Origin: Azospirillum sp.
GTDB lineage: Bacteria > Pseudomonadota > Alphaproteobacteria > Azospirillales > Azospirillaceae
Direction of reading: 5' to 3'
Assembly: GCA_027486405.1 (NCBI GenBank)
Contig: JAIXPD010000020.1
Coordinates: forward strand, 62,001-126,000
DNA length: 64,000 nt
Shown here: positions 46,701 to 56,237 of the stretch, piece by piece
How the letters are laid out: every line of letters begins with the position of its first letter
Position numbering within the stretch: position 1 is the stretch's first letter
Notes under the pieces: model-generated
Told to the model about the DNA's origin: nothing
The model's input: the letters and a program-made list of their open reading frames with translations, nothing else
Database searches by the model: none
Program-made: the position numbers and the translations under genes

Positions 46701-46925
46701 ATGCGCACGCTCCTCAAACCCCTTCGCTTTGCCGCCCTGTCCGCCCTGCTGCTGACGGTGACGGGCTGCGTCCATCATCACCGCGCCTATTATGCGGATC
46801 CCGTCCCGGCCTACCGACCGCCGGTCGTGGTTGGCCCGCGTTACTACGCGCCGCCGCCGCCCATGGTGTATGAGCGCCCGCGCTACGCCCGGCCCTGGCA
46901 TCACCACCGTCGTCACGGCTGGTGA
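46701..46925 (+). CDS. Small His/Tyr/Pro-rich lipoprotein
   Basis: This 74-residue protein has a lipoprotein signal peptide (lipobox VTGC near residue 21). The mature part is rich in His, Tyr, Pro and Arg, for example CVHHHRAYY and RPWHHHRRHGW. The His clusters could bind metal ions, but no family is recognised. The ATG at 46701 was chosen because it directly begins the signal peptide (MRTLLKPLRF). Confidence 0.75.
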   Translation: MRTLLKPLRFAALSALLLTVTGCVHHHRAYYADPVPAYRPPVVVGPRYYAPPPPMVYERPRYARPWHHHRRHGW

Positions 46926-46934
46926 GCACTGGCC

Positions 46935-46967
46935 AAAAAAAGAGCCGGGCGCTTGCGGCACCCGGCT
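46935..46967 (-). terminator. Rho-independent terminator, probably of the porin gene
   Basis: AGCCGGG (46943-46949) pairs with CCCGGCT (46961-46967). Seven A on the plus strand (46935-46941) give a T-run on the minus strand, so it acts leftward. It lies 196 bases after the porin stop codon and just beyond the convergent lipoprotein gene. Confidence 0.8.
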
Positions 46968-47162
46968 GTCAAGGGAAACCTCTCCCCAGGAGAATGCGAG
47001 AGGCTGGAGGACAACACCACGAAGAGACGTTCATGAGCGGTCAAACTCATGGACGCGATCCGGGCCGACGCCGACGGCGCACCGTGGCGACGCCGACCCG
47101 AACCGCTGCAACGACCGGCCCACGTCTCGAAAAAAGCCGGTCGATCCTCAATCCGCCGTCGA

Positions 47163-48311
47163 TCAGAAGGCCAGGTTGGTGGTGAACAGCACCACGTTGC
47201 CCTTGTCCTTGTTGGCGGCGACGTCGGAGTTCAGCTTGAAGTAATTGTACTCACCGCCGACCGACAGGCCGGGGGCGATGACGTACTTCGCGCCGACGAC
47301 GTATTGCTGGAACTGGTTCTTGCCACGGACGGTCAGGCTGCCCGCGTCCTGGGCGTCGAGGTAGGAGGCGCCGACCGTGATCGCGCCGACGGTGTATTGC
47401 GCGCCGAGCGTCCAGACGTTCTGCGACTCGCGGCTGGTAGCCGCCAGGGTGGTGGTGCGCTTGGCGTAGCCGCTCTTGCCCGACCAGGCGTAGCTGCCGC
47501 CAACCTTGAACCCGCCGTAGCCGACCGACAGGCCCGCCATGGTCGAGGACAGGTTTTCGAAGGTCGCGGTCGAGGTGGAGGAGCTTTTCGCCGTGCCGCC
47601 CAGGTAATACAGGCTGGCGCCGAGGCTGACGTCGCCGAAGGTCCCGGCGTAGTTGCCGCCGACTTCGTACACGTCGCTGTAGGCCCCGGTCAGGTTGCCG
47701 TTGGGGGCGGCGGTCTTGCGGCGGGTGACGTCGGTGTTCTGGCTGTCGGTGTTCGGCTGATAGGTGACGCCGAACTGGAAGCCGGAGAATTTCGGCGTCA
47801 GGTAGGTCAGGCGGGTGGCGTTGTTGCCCGAGGTCAGCGTGCGCAGGTTGCCCGCCGTACCCGGCAGGTTGCCGCCGGTGCCGCCCAGGAACGCCTGCAT
47901 GTCGCCGTCCACGCCGCCCGTGCCCCAATCGGACGGGGCGATGATGGCGTATTCGTCCGACAGACCGTTCTGCTGACCGGCGCTGACCGTGCCGAAGCTG
48001 CCGTTGGCGAAGATGTAGGCGCGGTCGCTGACCAGGTTGCGGCTGGCGTCCGTCACCGTGCGGATGCGGGCACCGTACTCCAGGCCGTTGTCGGCCTTGG
48101 CGATCGGGGTGATGACCAGACGCAGACGGTTGCGGAAATCGGTGGACCGCAGACCCTGGTCGCGGTCCTGGCCGGTGATGCCCGCTTCAAAGAAGGCATC
48201 GCCGCCGATGGTGATGTCGAACTTGGATTTCGACTGGGCAAAGGCCGGGGTCGCCGCGCCAGCGGTGAGAGCGACGGCGGCGACGCCGAGCGAGAGAACC
48301 AGACGTGACAT
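47163..48311 (-). CDS. Outer-membrane porin
   Basis: This 382-residue protein is a general porin of the type found in Rhodospirillales. The signal peptide ends AFAQ, and the mature protein starts KFDITIGGDAFFEAGIT. Repeated amphipathic strands suggest a 16-stranded barrel, and the last residue is Phe (TTNLAF), the usual signal for barrel assembly. Typical acidic/basic loops are visible (LRSTDFRNRLRL). The ATG at 48311 follows a strong GGAGGAACACTGT. It follows zwf on the same strand. It may admit sugars used by the amino-sugar cluster; this is a guess. Confidence 0.93.
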   Translation of the reverse strand: MSRLVLSLGVAAVALTAGAATPAFAQSKSKFDITIGGDAFFEAGITGQDRDQGLRSTDFRNRLRLVITPIAKADNGLEYGARIRTVTDASRNLVSDRAYIFANGSFGTVSAGQQNGLSDEYAIIAPSDWGTGGVDGDMQAFLGGTGGNLPGTAGNLRTLTSGNNATRLTYLTPKFSGFQFGVTYQPNTDSQNTDVTRRKTAAPNGNLTGAYSDVYEVGGNYAGTFGDVSLGASLYYLGGTAKSSSTSTATFENLSSTMAGLSVGYGGFKVGGSYAWSGKSGYAKRTTTLAATSRESQNVWTLGAQYTVGAITVGASYLDAQDAGSLTVRGKNQFQQYVVGAKYVIAPGLSVGGEYNYFKLNSDVAANKDKGNVVLFTTNLAF

Positions 48312-48433
48312 ACAGTGTTCCTCCATGGGTAAAGCGCAGTGTGTTTCCTGCCACAGCCGTGATCGGCTGTTTCGTGACCGCGTGTTCGGCCCGGGGGCCG
48401 TCGCGATGTTCCGATGTGGTGTTTGGCGCTGGC

Positions 48434-49924
48434 TCACCCGCCCGGCCGGTCGTGATCGTCGATCCAGGTCCGGCCGTCGCGTTCGATCAGGGCGATGGCG
48501 GCGGACGGCCCCCAGGTGCCGGCGGTGTAGGGGTGCGGGCGGCGCGGGTCGCCCGCCCAGGCGTCCAGGATGGGTTCGGCCCAGGACCATGCGGCCTCCA
48601 CCTCGTCGCGGCGCATGAACAAGGTGGGGTTGCCGCGCACCACATCCATCAGCAGCCGTTCATAGGCGTCTGGGAAGCGGCTTTTGAAGGTTTCGGCGAA
48701 GCTGAGGTTGAGTGCGGCCTCGCGCAGGCGCATCCCGCCCGGCCCCGGCTCCTTCGTCATCAGGTGCAGGCGGATGTGTTCGTCGGGTTGCAGGCGCACG
48801 ACCAGCCGGTTCGGGGCGACGCCACCGGCGGCGGCGGGAAAGATGCTGTGCGGGATCGGTTTGAAGGCGATGACGATTTCCGACACCTTCGCCCCCAGCC
48901 GCTTGCCGCTGCGCAGGTAGAAGGGAACCCCGGCCCACCGCCAATCGCGGATCTCCGTCTTCAGGGCGACAAAGGTTTCGGTCGCGCTCTCCGCCCCGAC
49001 CAGCGGTTCGGACAGATAGCCCGGAACCGGCTGCCCATCGATCGCTCCGGCGCGGTACTGGCCGCGCACGGTCAGCAGATCGACGTCGGCCCCCTCGATG
49101 GGGGCGAGCGCGCGCAGGATCTTCAGCTTCTCGTCGCGCACCGCGTCGCGGTCGAGCGTGGCGGGCGGGGCCATGGCGACCAGGCAGAGGAGCTGCAACA
49201 GGTGGTTCTGCACCATATCGCGCAGCGCGCCGGAGCCGTCGTAATAGCCGCCGCGATTTTCCACCCCCACCGTTTCGGCCACGGTGATCTGCACATGGTC
49301 GATCCAGGCGCTGGACCACAGCGGTTCGAACAGGGCGTTGGCAAAGCGCAGAGCCAGCAGATTCTGCACCGTCTCCTTGCCCAGATAATGGTCGATGCGG
49401 AAAATCTGGGATTCGGTGAAGACGCGCCCGACCTCGTCGTTGATGCGGCGGGCCGACGCCAGATCGTGGCCCAGCGGCTTTTCCAGAACCACGCGCGACC
49501 GTGCCGTGATGGCCCCGACCGCGTGCAGGCGCTGGCTGATCGGGCCGAACAGGTCGGGGGCCGTGGCCAGATAGAAGACGCGGACGCGCTCGGGATGCTG
49601 ATCCAGCGCCGCGCCCAGCGCGCGCCACCCCTCGCCGCTGCGGGCGTCCACCGCCGCGTAGGACAGGCGGCGGGCGAAGGTCGCCCACGCCTCCTCGGTC
49701 AACGCCGCGCCGACGTGGCGGTCGAGCGCCTCGCGCACCTGGGCGCGGTAGGATTCCTCGTCCATCGCCCCGCGCGCCACGGCGATGATCCGCCCTTCGG
49801 TCGGCAATTGGCCGTCCAACTCGCGGTGAAACAGCGCGGGCAGCAGCTTGCGCATCGCCAGATCGCCGGTTCCGCCAAAGACGACATAGTCGAACGGCGC
49901 GATGTGGGGGGATGGAGAAGACAT
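48434..49924 (-). CDS. zwf: Glucose-6-phosphate 1-dehydrogenase
   Basis: This 496-residue cytoplasmic enzyme oxidises glucose-6-phosphate to 6-phosphogluconolactone, the entry to the Entner-Doudoroff and oxidative pentose phosphate pathways. The nucleotide site is VFGGTGDLAMRKLLPAL and the active-site signature is RIDHYLGKE with the substrate-binding Lys and catalytic His. The length is normal. No pgl or edd genes are adjacent. A small hairpin (48353-48370) lies between it and the porin gene. Confidence 0.96.
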   Translation of the reverse strand: MSSPSPHIAPFDYVVFGGTGDLAMRKLLPALFHRELDGQLPTEGRIIAVARGAMDEESYRAQVREALDRHVGAALTEEAWATFARRLSYAAVDARSGEGWRALGAALDQHPERVRVFYLATAPDLFGPISQRLHAVGAITARSRVVLEKPLGHDLASARRINDEVGRVFTESQIFRIDHYLGKETVQNLLALRFANALFEPLWSSAWIDHVQITVAETVGVENRGGYYDGSGALRDMVQNHLLQLLCLVAMAPPATLDRDAVRDEKLKILRALAPIEGADVDLLTVRGQYRAGAIDGQPVPGYLSEPLVGAESATETFVALKTEIRDWRWAGVPFYLRSGKRLGAKVSEIVIAFKPIPHSIFPAAAGGVAPNRLVVRLQPDEHIRLHLMTKEPGPGGMRLREAALNLSFAETFKSRFPDAYERLLMDVVRGNPTLFMRRDEVEAAWSWAEPILDAWAGDPRRPHPYTAGTWGPSAAIALIERDGRTWIDDHDRPGG

Positions 49925-50035
49925 GAGCGGGGCCTCGCGCCGCCGGGGGGACCGGCGTCGTCAAACAGGGGGCTTCGGGACGAAGCGGGGGAAGGGGTGG
50001 GGGACGGGCGGTCAGCGCCGGGGCGTTGCGGTCAT

Positions 50036-51727
50036 TCAGGCGGCCTTGATGTCGCGCAGGAAGGTGGCGATTTCCGCCTTCACGCGGCTGGTTTCATCGG
50101 ACAGGGCTTGCGAGGAGGCGAGCACCAATCCCGCCGCCGCGCCGTTTTCGGCGGACGCCGCGCTGACGCTGGCGATGCTGGTGGCGGCCTCCTGCGTGCC
50201 CAACGCGGTGGTCTGGATGTTGCGGGCGATCTCGGCGGTGGCGGCGGATTGCTGCTCCACCGCTGCGGCGATGGCGTTGGTGACGTGGTTGATCTCGTCG
50301 ATGCGCTGGACCACGCGGGTGATGACGGCCACCGATCCCTCGGTCGCGCTTTGCAGGGCGGCGATCTGGCGGATGATGTCGTCGGTGGCGCGGGCGGTCT
50401 GCTGGGCCAGGGTCTTCACCTCGGTCGCGACCACGGCGAAGCCCTTGCCCGCGTTGCCCGCCCTTGCGGCCTCGATGGTGGCGTTCAGGGCCAGGCGGTT
50501 GATCTGCGCGGTGATGGCGGTGATGACGCCCACCACGTCGCTGATGCCGATCGACCGTTCGACCACGCTGGAGATGGCGGTGTTGGCCTGCGTCACCTCG
50601 TCGATGGCCTGCCGGGTGCTGCGGGTCGATTGGCCGATCTGGCGGCCGATCTCGCTGATCGAGGCGCTCAACTGCTCCGCTGAAGCGGCGACGGTCTGGA
50701 CGCAGCCCGACACCTGCGCGGTGGCCGAGGTGACGGTCGCCGCCTGGTCCGTGCCAACGGCGACGCTGTCGGCCAGCCCATGGGCGACCTCCGCCATCTG
50801 GGCGGCGGCGTCGGCCATCGCGTCCAGCTTGTCGGACACGGCCACGTCGAACGATTGGGCGAGCTGTTCGATGGTGCGGGCGCGGGCCTCGCGGGCCAGA
50901 CGGTTGCCCTCCTGCTCGGCGGCCAGACGGCGGGCGGTCAGCGCGGTGGTCTGCAACACGGCCGAGGCGCGGGCGATGTCGCCCAACTCGTCCTTGCGGC
51001 TGGTCCCGTACAGCGTGATGTCCAGCGCGCCGTCGGCCAGTTGCATCAGGTCGCGGACGATGGCGCGCACCGGGTTCGTCAAGCCGAGCTTGGCGACGAT
51101 CAGGCCGTAGAGCGTGCTCAACAGAATGCCGCCCAGCGCCACCGCCGCCATGGCGATGGTCAGGCTGTGGCGCTGCTCCGCCGCCGCGTCGTTGATGCGG
51201 ATGCCCTCGGTGTCGAGCGCGTCGGTGAAGACCTTGATCTTGCGGTCCAGCTCGCTGACCAGCGCGCCGGATTTCTGCACGCTGGCGACCACGGCGGCGC
51301 GGTCCTCCTCCTGGCGGGACTCCTTGGCCTTGCGCGCCAACTGCATGGTTTGCAGGGTCTGGCCCATATAGGCGCGATGGGCGGCGGTGATCGCGGCCAG
51401 CGCGTCCTTGTGCTCCGCCGCAACCATGCCGTTGAGCAGAGCGACGCGCTGGGCGAACTGACGGCTGGCGTCCTGAAGGGCGAGCGACGTCTCCGGGGCG
51501 TCCGCCGGGTTCATCGCCATGCGGCTTTCCGCCCGGTTCATCGCCACCACGTTGGTGCTGAGGCGCGCGCCGGTCTTGATGACGTCGCCGGACAGGGCGA
51601 TGCGCTCCGCCGCCGCGCCGATCTCCGTCATCCCGACCACGCCGATGCCGCCGACGACCCCGCACAGCAGGGCCATCGCCGCGACGATGATGATGATCTT
51701 CCCTCTCATGCGAAGCGTGGCGAGCAT
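50036..51727 (-). CDS. Methyl-accepting chemotaxis protein
   Basis: This 563-residue chemoreceptor has membrane segment 1 at about 9-31, a helical four-helix-bundle-like sensor region to about 187, and membrane segment 2 at about 188-210. HAMP and the signalling domain follow. The tip is slightly unusual, [32 protein letters not shown], with Ile-Asn-Arg where Thr-Asn-Leu is normal. The ATG at 51727 follows AAAGGG. It sits beside the amino-sugar cluster, so sugar sensing is possible but unproven. Confidence 0.94.
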   Translation of the reverse strand: MLATLRMRGKIIIIVAAMALLCGVVGGIGVVGMTEIGAAAERIALSGDVIKTGARLSTNVVAMNRAESRMAMNPADAPETSLALQDASRQFAQRVALLNGMVAAEHKDALAAITAAHRAYMGQTLQTMQLARKAKESRQEEDRAAVVASVQKSGALVSELDRKIKVFTDALDTEGIRINDAAAEQRHSLTIAMAAVALGGILLSTLYGLIVAKLGLTNPVRAIVRDLMQLADGALDITLYGTSRKDELGDIARASAVLQTTALTARRLAAEQEGNRLAREARARTIEQLAQSFDVAVSDKLDAMADAAAQMAEVAHGLADSVAVGTDQAATVTSATAQVSGCVQTVAASAEQLSASISEIGRQIGQSTRSTRQAIDEVTQANTAISSVVERSIGISDVVGVITAITAQINRLALNATIEAARAGNAGKGFAVVATEVKTLAQQTARATDDIIRQIAALQSATEGSVAVITRVVQRIDEINHVTNAIAAAVEQQSAATAEIARNIQTTALGTQEAATSIASVSAASAENGAAAGLVLASSQALSDETSRVKAEIATFLRDIKAA

Positions 51728-51865
51728 GGCGGAACCCTTTGGGACAGGACGGCCCGTTGCCGCCGGGCGGTGTCGGCCCGGCGGGGGAAAGGCAGGTCGG
51801 TTGCGGTGTGCGGGGGCGGGTCAGGCGGCGGGAAGCACCGGCGCCTTGGTGGGATCGGCGGCCAA

Positions 51866-53023
51866 TCAGCCGCCCTTGAGCCAACCGCCTTCGACCCAGG
51901 TCCCCAGAACCTGGAGATCGTCGGTCAACAGAACGAGGTCGGCTTGCCAGCCGGGGGCGATGCGGCCCAGCCGGTCGTCCAGACCCAGGAACGCCGCCGG
52001 GTGGCGGGAGGCGAGCGCCAGCGCGTGTTCCACCGGCAGGCCCAGCAGGTCGCGGCAGTTGCGCACCGCCTGGGCCATGTCGATGTCGGCCCCGGCCAGC
52101 GTGCCGTCTTCCGTCTCCAACCGGCCGTTGCGGCGCAGGACCCGACGGCCCTGGAGGTCGAATTCGCTCACATCGGTGCCGGTGGCCATCATCGCGTCCG
52201 TCACCAGCATCATGCGGTCGAACGGCTTGGCCGCCAGCGCCAGACGCAGGGTCCCGGGATGGACGTGGATGCCGTCCACGATCAGGCCGCACCAGCTGTT
52301 CGGGTCGAGCAGCGCGGCGGCGATCAGGCCCGGTGCCCGCGCGGTCAGGGGCGGCATGGCGTTGAACAGATGGGTGAAGCCGCGCACGCCATGGGCCAGC
52401 GCGTCGGTGGTCTGTTGCCAATCCGCCGCCGAATGGCCCGCCGACAGCAGGATCCCGGCCCCGGCCAAGCGGTCGAGCGTGGCGCTGTCCACCGTTTCCG
52501 GGGCCAGCGTCAGCAGCACGCGCCCCACCGCCGGGTCCGCCGCCAGATCGGTCAGCAGCGCCAGATCCGCCGCCGTCGGGCTGCGGATGAAGCGCGGATC
52601 ATGAACGCCGGGGCGCTGCGGGCTGATGAACGGCCCTTCGAAATGCACGCCCAGCACGCCGCTGCCGGGGATCGCGCGGGCGGCGATCACCGCGTCGGCG
52701 GCCCGGCGCAGCCGGTCGGGGGCGTCGGTGATGATGGTGGGCAGCAGGCCGGTGGTCCCGAACCGCCGGTGGGCGGCGGCGATGGTCTGCACGCCGGTCA
52801 GCGTCGGCTCGTCGTTGAACAGCGCGCCGCCGCCGCCGTTGACCTGCACATCGATGAAGCCGGGGGCAAGCAGGCTGCCCGGCGGCAGATCCACCGGGGT
52901 GGCCCCGTCCGGGTCCAGCCCCGGCCCGACGGCGACGATGCGCCCGTCGGCGATCAGCAGGTCATGGCCATCGACGATCCGCTCGTCGAGCAACAGCCGC
53001 CCGCCGCGCAGAAGCTGGGCCAT
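51866..53023 (-). CDS. nagA: N-acetylglucosamine-6-phosphate deacetylase
   Basis: This 385-residue amidohydrolase turns GlcNAc-6-phosphate into glucosamine-6-phosphate and acetate. The metal-site motifs are GFIDVQVNGGGG, HFEGPFIS, GHSAADWQQ, HLFNAMPPL, DGIHVHP and the catalytic VTDAM. It is the last gene of the minus operon and its ATG shares a base with the stop of the SIS-domain gene. Together they convert GlcNAc-6-phosphate to fructose-6-phosphate. Confidence 0.95.
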   Translation of the reverse strand: MAQLLRGGRLLLDERIVDGHDLLIADGRIVAVGPGLDPDGATPVDLPPGSLLAPGFIDVQVNGGGGALFNDEPTLTGVQTIAAAHRRFGTTGLLPTIITDAPDRLRRAADAVIAARAIPGSGVLGVHFEGPFISPQRPGVHDPRFIRSPTAADLALLTDLAADPAVGRVLLTLAPETVDSATLDRLAGAGILLSAGHSAADWQQTTDALAHGVRGFTHLFNAMPPLTARAPGLIAAALLDPNSWCGLIVDGIHVHPGTLRLALAAKPFDRMMLVTDAMMATGTDVSEFDLQGRRVLRRNGRLETEDGTLAGADIDMAQAVRNCRDLLGLPVEHALALASRHPAAFLGLDDRLGRIAPGWQADLVLLTDDLQVLGTWVEGGWLKGG

Positions 53024-54069
53024 CAGATCGTCTCCGTGACTTTGCGCAGGTTGGCGGGGGCGTCGGGATCCAGGCCGCGTTCGCGGGCGATGCGCCCGAT
53101 GGCCATGTAGAAGCTTTGCAGCGCGGCCAAGGGTGCCGTGGCCGGGCCGACGTCCGGCACGGTGGGCAGGGTGACGCTGCCCGCCACATCCGGCACGGTG
53201 GTGAGAACCGGGCCGCCCAGCCCGACGATGCGTTCGACGATGTGCCGCGTCGTGTCCGCCGAGGCGTCGGGCTGGGACAGGGCCAGGACCGGGAAGCCCG
53301 GGCCGACCAGAGCGAGGGGGCCGTGCAGCACCTCGGCGGCGCTGACCGCTTCGGCGTGCAGGCGGGAGGTTTCCTTGCACTTCAAGGCCATTTCGTTGGC
53401 CACGCCGAACCCGGCCCCGCGCCCGACAACGTAGAGGTCGCGCACGGCGGTCAGCGCCTGCAAGGGGGTGTGCCAATCCAGCGTCGCCGCCTGGCGCAGC
53501 GTGTCGGGCAGGGCGGCGATCTCGGTCAGCAGGGACTGATCGCGGCTCCACTGCGCGGTCAGCAGCAGGAAGGCGGCCATGGCGGACAGGCAGGATTTGG
53601 TGGCGGCCACGCTCAATTCCGGCCCGGCCGACAGCGGCACGCACAGGTCGCACAGCGCGGGCAATGGCGAGTCGAGGTCGTTGACGAAGCCGACGACGAT
53701 GGCCCCGGCCTCCTTGGCCGAGCGGGTCAGGCTGAGCAGATCGGGGCTGCGGCCCGACTGCGACACCGCGATGAACAGCGCCCCGGCCATGGTCAGGCGG
53801 CGGCCGTAGATCGAGGCGATGGAGGGGCCGACCGAGGCCACCGGGATGTCCAGATGGGTTTCGATCAGGTATTTGCCGTACAGGCTGGCGTGGTCGGAGC
53901 TGCCGCGCGCGCAGGTGATGACGACGGGGGGCGGGTTGGCCCGCAGCCGGTCGCCGAGCGCGGCCAGGGCCGGGGTGGCCTGTTCGGCCAGACGGGTGAC
54001 GGTGTCGGCGGCCTCGGCGGCCTCGAAGGCCATGCGCGGGTCGGACGCCGAAAGGGTGAAGAGGGTCAT
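53023..54069 (-). CDS. SIS-domain glucosamine-6-phosphate deaminase (NagB-II type)
   Basis: The 348-residue protein has two SIS domains as in the isomerase half of GlmS but no glutaminase domain. Phosphosugar-binding motifs are TCARGSSDHASLYGKY and AVSQSGRSPDLLSL. Its place between nagA and the GntR-type regulator strongly suggests the second type of glucosamine-6-phosphate deaminase, which forms fructose-6-phosphate and ammonia. Its ATG overlaps the stop of the regulator gene (ATGA). No classical nagB is seen in the window. Confidence 0.9.
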   Translation of the reverse strand: MTLFTLSASDPRMAFEAAEAADTVTRLAEQATPALAALGDRLRANPPPVVITCARGSSDHASLYGKYLIETHLDIPVASVGPSIASIYGRRLTMAGALFIAVSQSGRSPDLLSLTRSAKEAGAIVVGFVNDLDSPLPALCDLCVPLSAGPELSVAATKSCLSAMAAFLLLTAQWSRDQSLLTEIAALPDTLRQAATLDWHTPLQALTAVRDLYVVGRGAGFGVANEMALKCKETSRLHAEAVSAAEVLHGPLALVGPGFPVLALSQPDASADTTRHIVERIVGLGGPVLTTVPDVAGSVTLPTVPDVGPATAPLAALQSFYMAIGRIARERGLDPDAPANLRKVTETI

Positions 54070-54875
54070 GAACCGGCCTCGCTGTCGTGTCGGCTGGGTA
54101 TGGAAGGGGCGGAGAGTTGCAGCTCCACGACGAAGTCGTAGGCGTCTCCCCGGTAATGGGACCGCACCAGCTCCAACATGCCGCCGGTGGGCAGGAAGGT
54201 GCGGCGCTCGATGAGCAGGGCGGGGCTGCCGGGTTGGGTGTCCAGCAGCTTGGCGTGGTCGTCGGACAGGGACGTGGCGCTCAACCGCTGGAGCGCGCGG
54301 TGGGGGATGTGGCCGCGCGCCCGCAGCACGTCGTAGAGGGACCCGGTGATGGCGCCGGGATCGGGCAGGAAACGGCTGGGAACCACGGAATTCTCGATCG
54401 CCATCGGCACGCCGTTGGCCAAGCGGATGCGGCGCAACCGGCTGACCCGTTCGCCCAGCGACAGGCCAAGGATCAGCGCCTCATCCGACGTCGCCGTGCC
54501 GGTGGTGCGGTCGAGCCAGACCGATCCGGCGGTCAGCCCGCGCGACTGCATGTCTTCGGTGAAGCTGGTCAGCACCGACAGCGGCTGTTCGACGCGCGGC
54601 GGGGCGCTGACGAAGGTTCCGGCCCCCTGGCGCTGTTGCAACAGCCCTTCGTCGGTCAGCGATTGCAGCGCCTTGCGCACGGTGACGCGCGACACGCTGA
54701 AGCGTTCGGCCAGCTCGCGTTCGGCGGGCAGGGCGTCCTGGTCGTTGATGGCCCCGCCCATGATGAGCTGGCGCAGATGCTGGGCCAACTGCATGTAGAG
54801 CGGCAGCGCCCGCGCCGACGACACGGCCTGATTGTTGAACAGCGGCTCGGCAGCGTTGGGGGCAGGGTTACGCAT
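54066..54875 (-). CDS. GntR/UTRA transcriptional regulator (NagR/DasR-like)
   Basis: The 269-residue protein has a GntR winged helix (residues 40-100; RELAERFSVSRVTVRKALQSL) and a UTRA ligand domain (about 115-260). NagR/DasR-type members bind glucosamine-6-phosphate or GlcNAc-6-phosphate and repress amino-sugar genes. The symmetric site over the murQ promoter is a likely target. The ATG at 54875 follows GGAG; a start at 54917 would add 14 residues. It sits between murQ and the deaminase gene in one operon. Confidence 0.9.
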   Translation of the reverse strand: MRNPAPNAAEPLFNNQAVSSARALPLYMQLAQHLRQLIMGGAINDQDALPAERELAERFSVSRVTVRKALQSLTDEGLLQQRQGAGTFVSAPPRVEQPLSVLTSFTEDMQSRGLTAGSVWLDRTTGTATSDEALILGLSLGERVSRLRRIRLANGVPMAIENSVVPSRFLPDPGAITGSLYDVLRARGHIPHRALQRLSATSLSDDHAKLLDTQPGSPALLIERRTFLPTGGMLELVRSHYRGDAYDFVVELQLSAPSIPSRHDSEAGS

Positions 54876-54965
54876 CGCGACGACTCCGTAAGACCAGGCG
54901 GGCGGCATCCGGACCACAGGCGGGGGCCGGGTGGGGGGCGGGGACCGGGCGGGGGGACGCGCCGC

Positions 54966-55850
54966 TCATGAGCGGTGCGCCTCGGCCAGGGCCGGGCCGA
55001 GAACGCCGCCCGAGCGCACAAGCGCCGCGCGGGCCTGTTCCAGACTCATGCCGCTGACCAGCAGGACGGCGTGCTTGGCGTCCCCGGCTTCCGCCAGGGC
55101 GGCCTCCGCCTGCGTGGCCTTGCAATCGGTGATTTGCTGGATGATGGCAATGGCCCGTTGATGCTCCTTGTCGTTTTCCGGGCGCAGATTGACCATCATG
55201 TTGCCGTGGACGGCCCCGGTGCGGACCATCAGCGTCGTCGAAAACAGGTTCAGAACCACCTTTTGCGCGGTTCCCGCCCCCAGGCGGGTGGAGCCGGCGA
55301 CGACCTCCTCCCCCGTTTCGGTCAACAGGGGGAAATCGACGCTCTGCATCAGCGGGCTGTGGGCGACGCTCGACACCCCGATGGTCAGAGCACCGCGCGC
55401 CCGGCCTTCCTGCGCCGCGCTGGTGGTGAAGACGCTGGACCCGCTGGCCGACACGCCGATCACCACATCCTGCTCGTTGCAGCCGCAATCCAGCATGCGC
55501 AGGCGTCCGGCGTCGGCGTCGTCCTCGTGCCCGCCGGGCATCCCGCGCGAGAAATCCAGGCCGCTGGCCAGCAGGATGATGGTGCGCGCCGCCGGAAAGC
55601 CGAAGGTCGCCCGCAGCTCGATCCCATCGACCGCCGCCATGGCGCCGGCCGACCCCGCCCCGACGTAGAACAGCCGCCCGCCGCGCGTCAGCCGCGCCGC
55701 CGCCGCCTCCACCGCCGCGACCAGCGTCGGCAGGCAGGGCAGGCAGGCGGCCACCGCGTGCGCTTGGCTGGCCCACAGGGTTTGAACGATCTCCTGCGGA
55801 TTCCACTGATCGAGCGTGGCGTATCGGGGGGAGATCGCCTCGGTGCGCAT
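54966..55850 (-). CDS. murQ: N-acetylmuramic acid 6-phosphate etherase
   Basis: This 294-residue SIS-domain enzyme cleaves the D-lactyl ether of MurNAc-6-phosphate, giving GlcNAc-6-phosphate, which nagA then handles. Family motifs are YVGAGSAGAMAAVDGIEL, GVSASGSSVFT and the long VVAGSTRLGAGTAQKVVLN. This shows that the cluster can recycle or use peptidoglycan sugar. It is the first gene of the minus operon; AAGGGA precedes the ATG, and promoter and operator lie 40-70 bases upstream. No murP-type PTS gene is present. Confidence 0.95.
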   Translation of the reverse strand: MRTEAISPRYATLDQWNPQEIVQTLWASQAHAVAACLPCLPTLVAAVEAAAARLTRGGRLFYVGAGSAGAMAAVDGIELRATFGFPAARTIILLASGLDFSRGMPGGHEDDADAGRLRMLDCGCNEQDVVIGVSASGSSVFTTSAAQEGRARGALTIGVSSVAHSPLMQSVDFPLLTETGEEVVAGSTRLGAGTAQKVVLNLFSTTLMVRTGAVHGNMMVNLRPENDKEHQRAIAIIQQITDCKATQAEAALAEAGDAKHAVLLVSGMSLEQARAALVRSGGVLGPALAEAHRS

Positions 55851-55882
55851 GGACGGGTCCCTTGCTGGGTCATTGGTATCTG

Positions 55883-55906
55883 ATTGGTCTTATGTTTAGG
55901 ACCAAT
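55883..55906. promoter_or_regulatory. GntR/NagR-type operator over the murQ -10 box
   Basis: ATTGGTC (55883-55889) and GACCAAT (55900-55906) form a perfect inverted repeat. Half-sites TGGTC/GACCA are those known for DasR/NagR regulators, although the spacing here is wider than in those sites. A further half-site, ATTGGTA, is at 55872. Binding would cover the -10 box. Confidence 0.65.
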
Positions 55907-55921
55907 TTATCAGACTGTCAA
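55893..55921 (-). promoter_or_regulatory. murQ: murQ operon promoter
   Basis: On the minus strand TTGACA (55921-55916), 17 bases and TAAACA (55898-55893) form a good sigma-70 promoter. It fires toward murQ, whose start is 43 bases away, and the operator overlaps it. Confidence 0.7.
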
Positions 55922-56186
55922 CAGGCTTGATTGTTGGGGAATTCGCTTGTTTCTCACGCCGCGCAATTTTCATGAACGCGTTGATTTTCATGGAGTCTGT
56001 TGGCGTGAATCGCCGCCCGTGATCGATGTCCGTGGGGTGCGGCGGGGAAAATCGGGGCAAAAATTTTTGGTGGGCAAAAAAATGGTTTCCTTTTGGTATT
56101 GTTTTGGTATCGTCCTAGTACAGCTGACGTGGCCGGGACGGCGTGTCGGCAGGCGGGCCGCGAGGGGTCCGAACAACCGGCTCAAT

Positions 56187-56225
56187 CCAATTTTGATTCG
56201 AACGGGCCAATTTCATTCGAACGGG
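56187..56225. repeat. Tandem duplication at a ribosome-binding site
   Basis: CCAATTTTGATTCGAACGGG (56187-56206) is followed directly by CCAATTTCATTCGAACGGG (56207-56225). The second copy leads straight into GGGAGGGT, the ribosome site of the binding protein gene. Confidence 0.85.
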
Positions 56226-56237
56226 AGGGTACGCACG

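Larger units (their letters stand above)
55851..56237. other. 387-bp divergent regulatory region of the amino-sugar cluster
   Basis: The region drives murQ leftward and the ABC operon rightward. Near murQ are a sigma-70 promoter and the ATTGGTC/GACCAAT operator. Nearer the binding protein gene are a repeated TTTTGGTAT (56093 and about 56103), AT-rich stretches and a 19-20 bp duplication containing the ribosome site. The long spacing leaves room for other regulators. No gene is seen. Confidence 0.75.
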
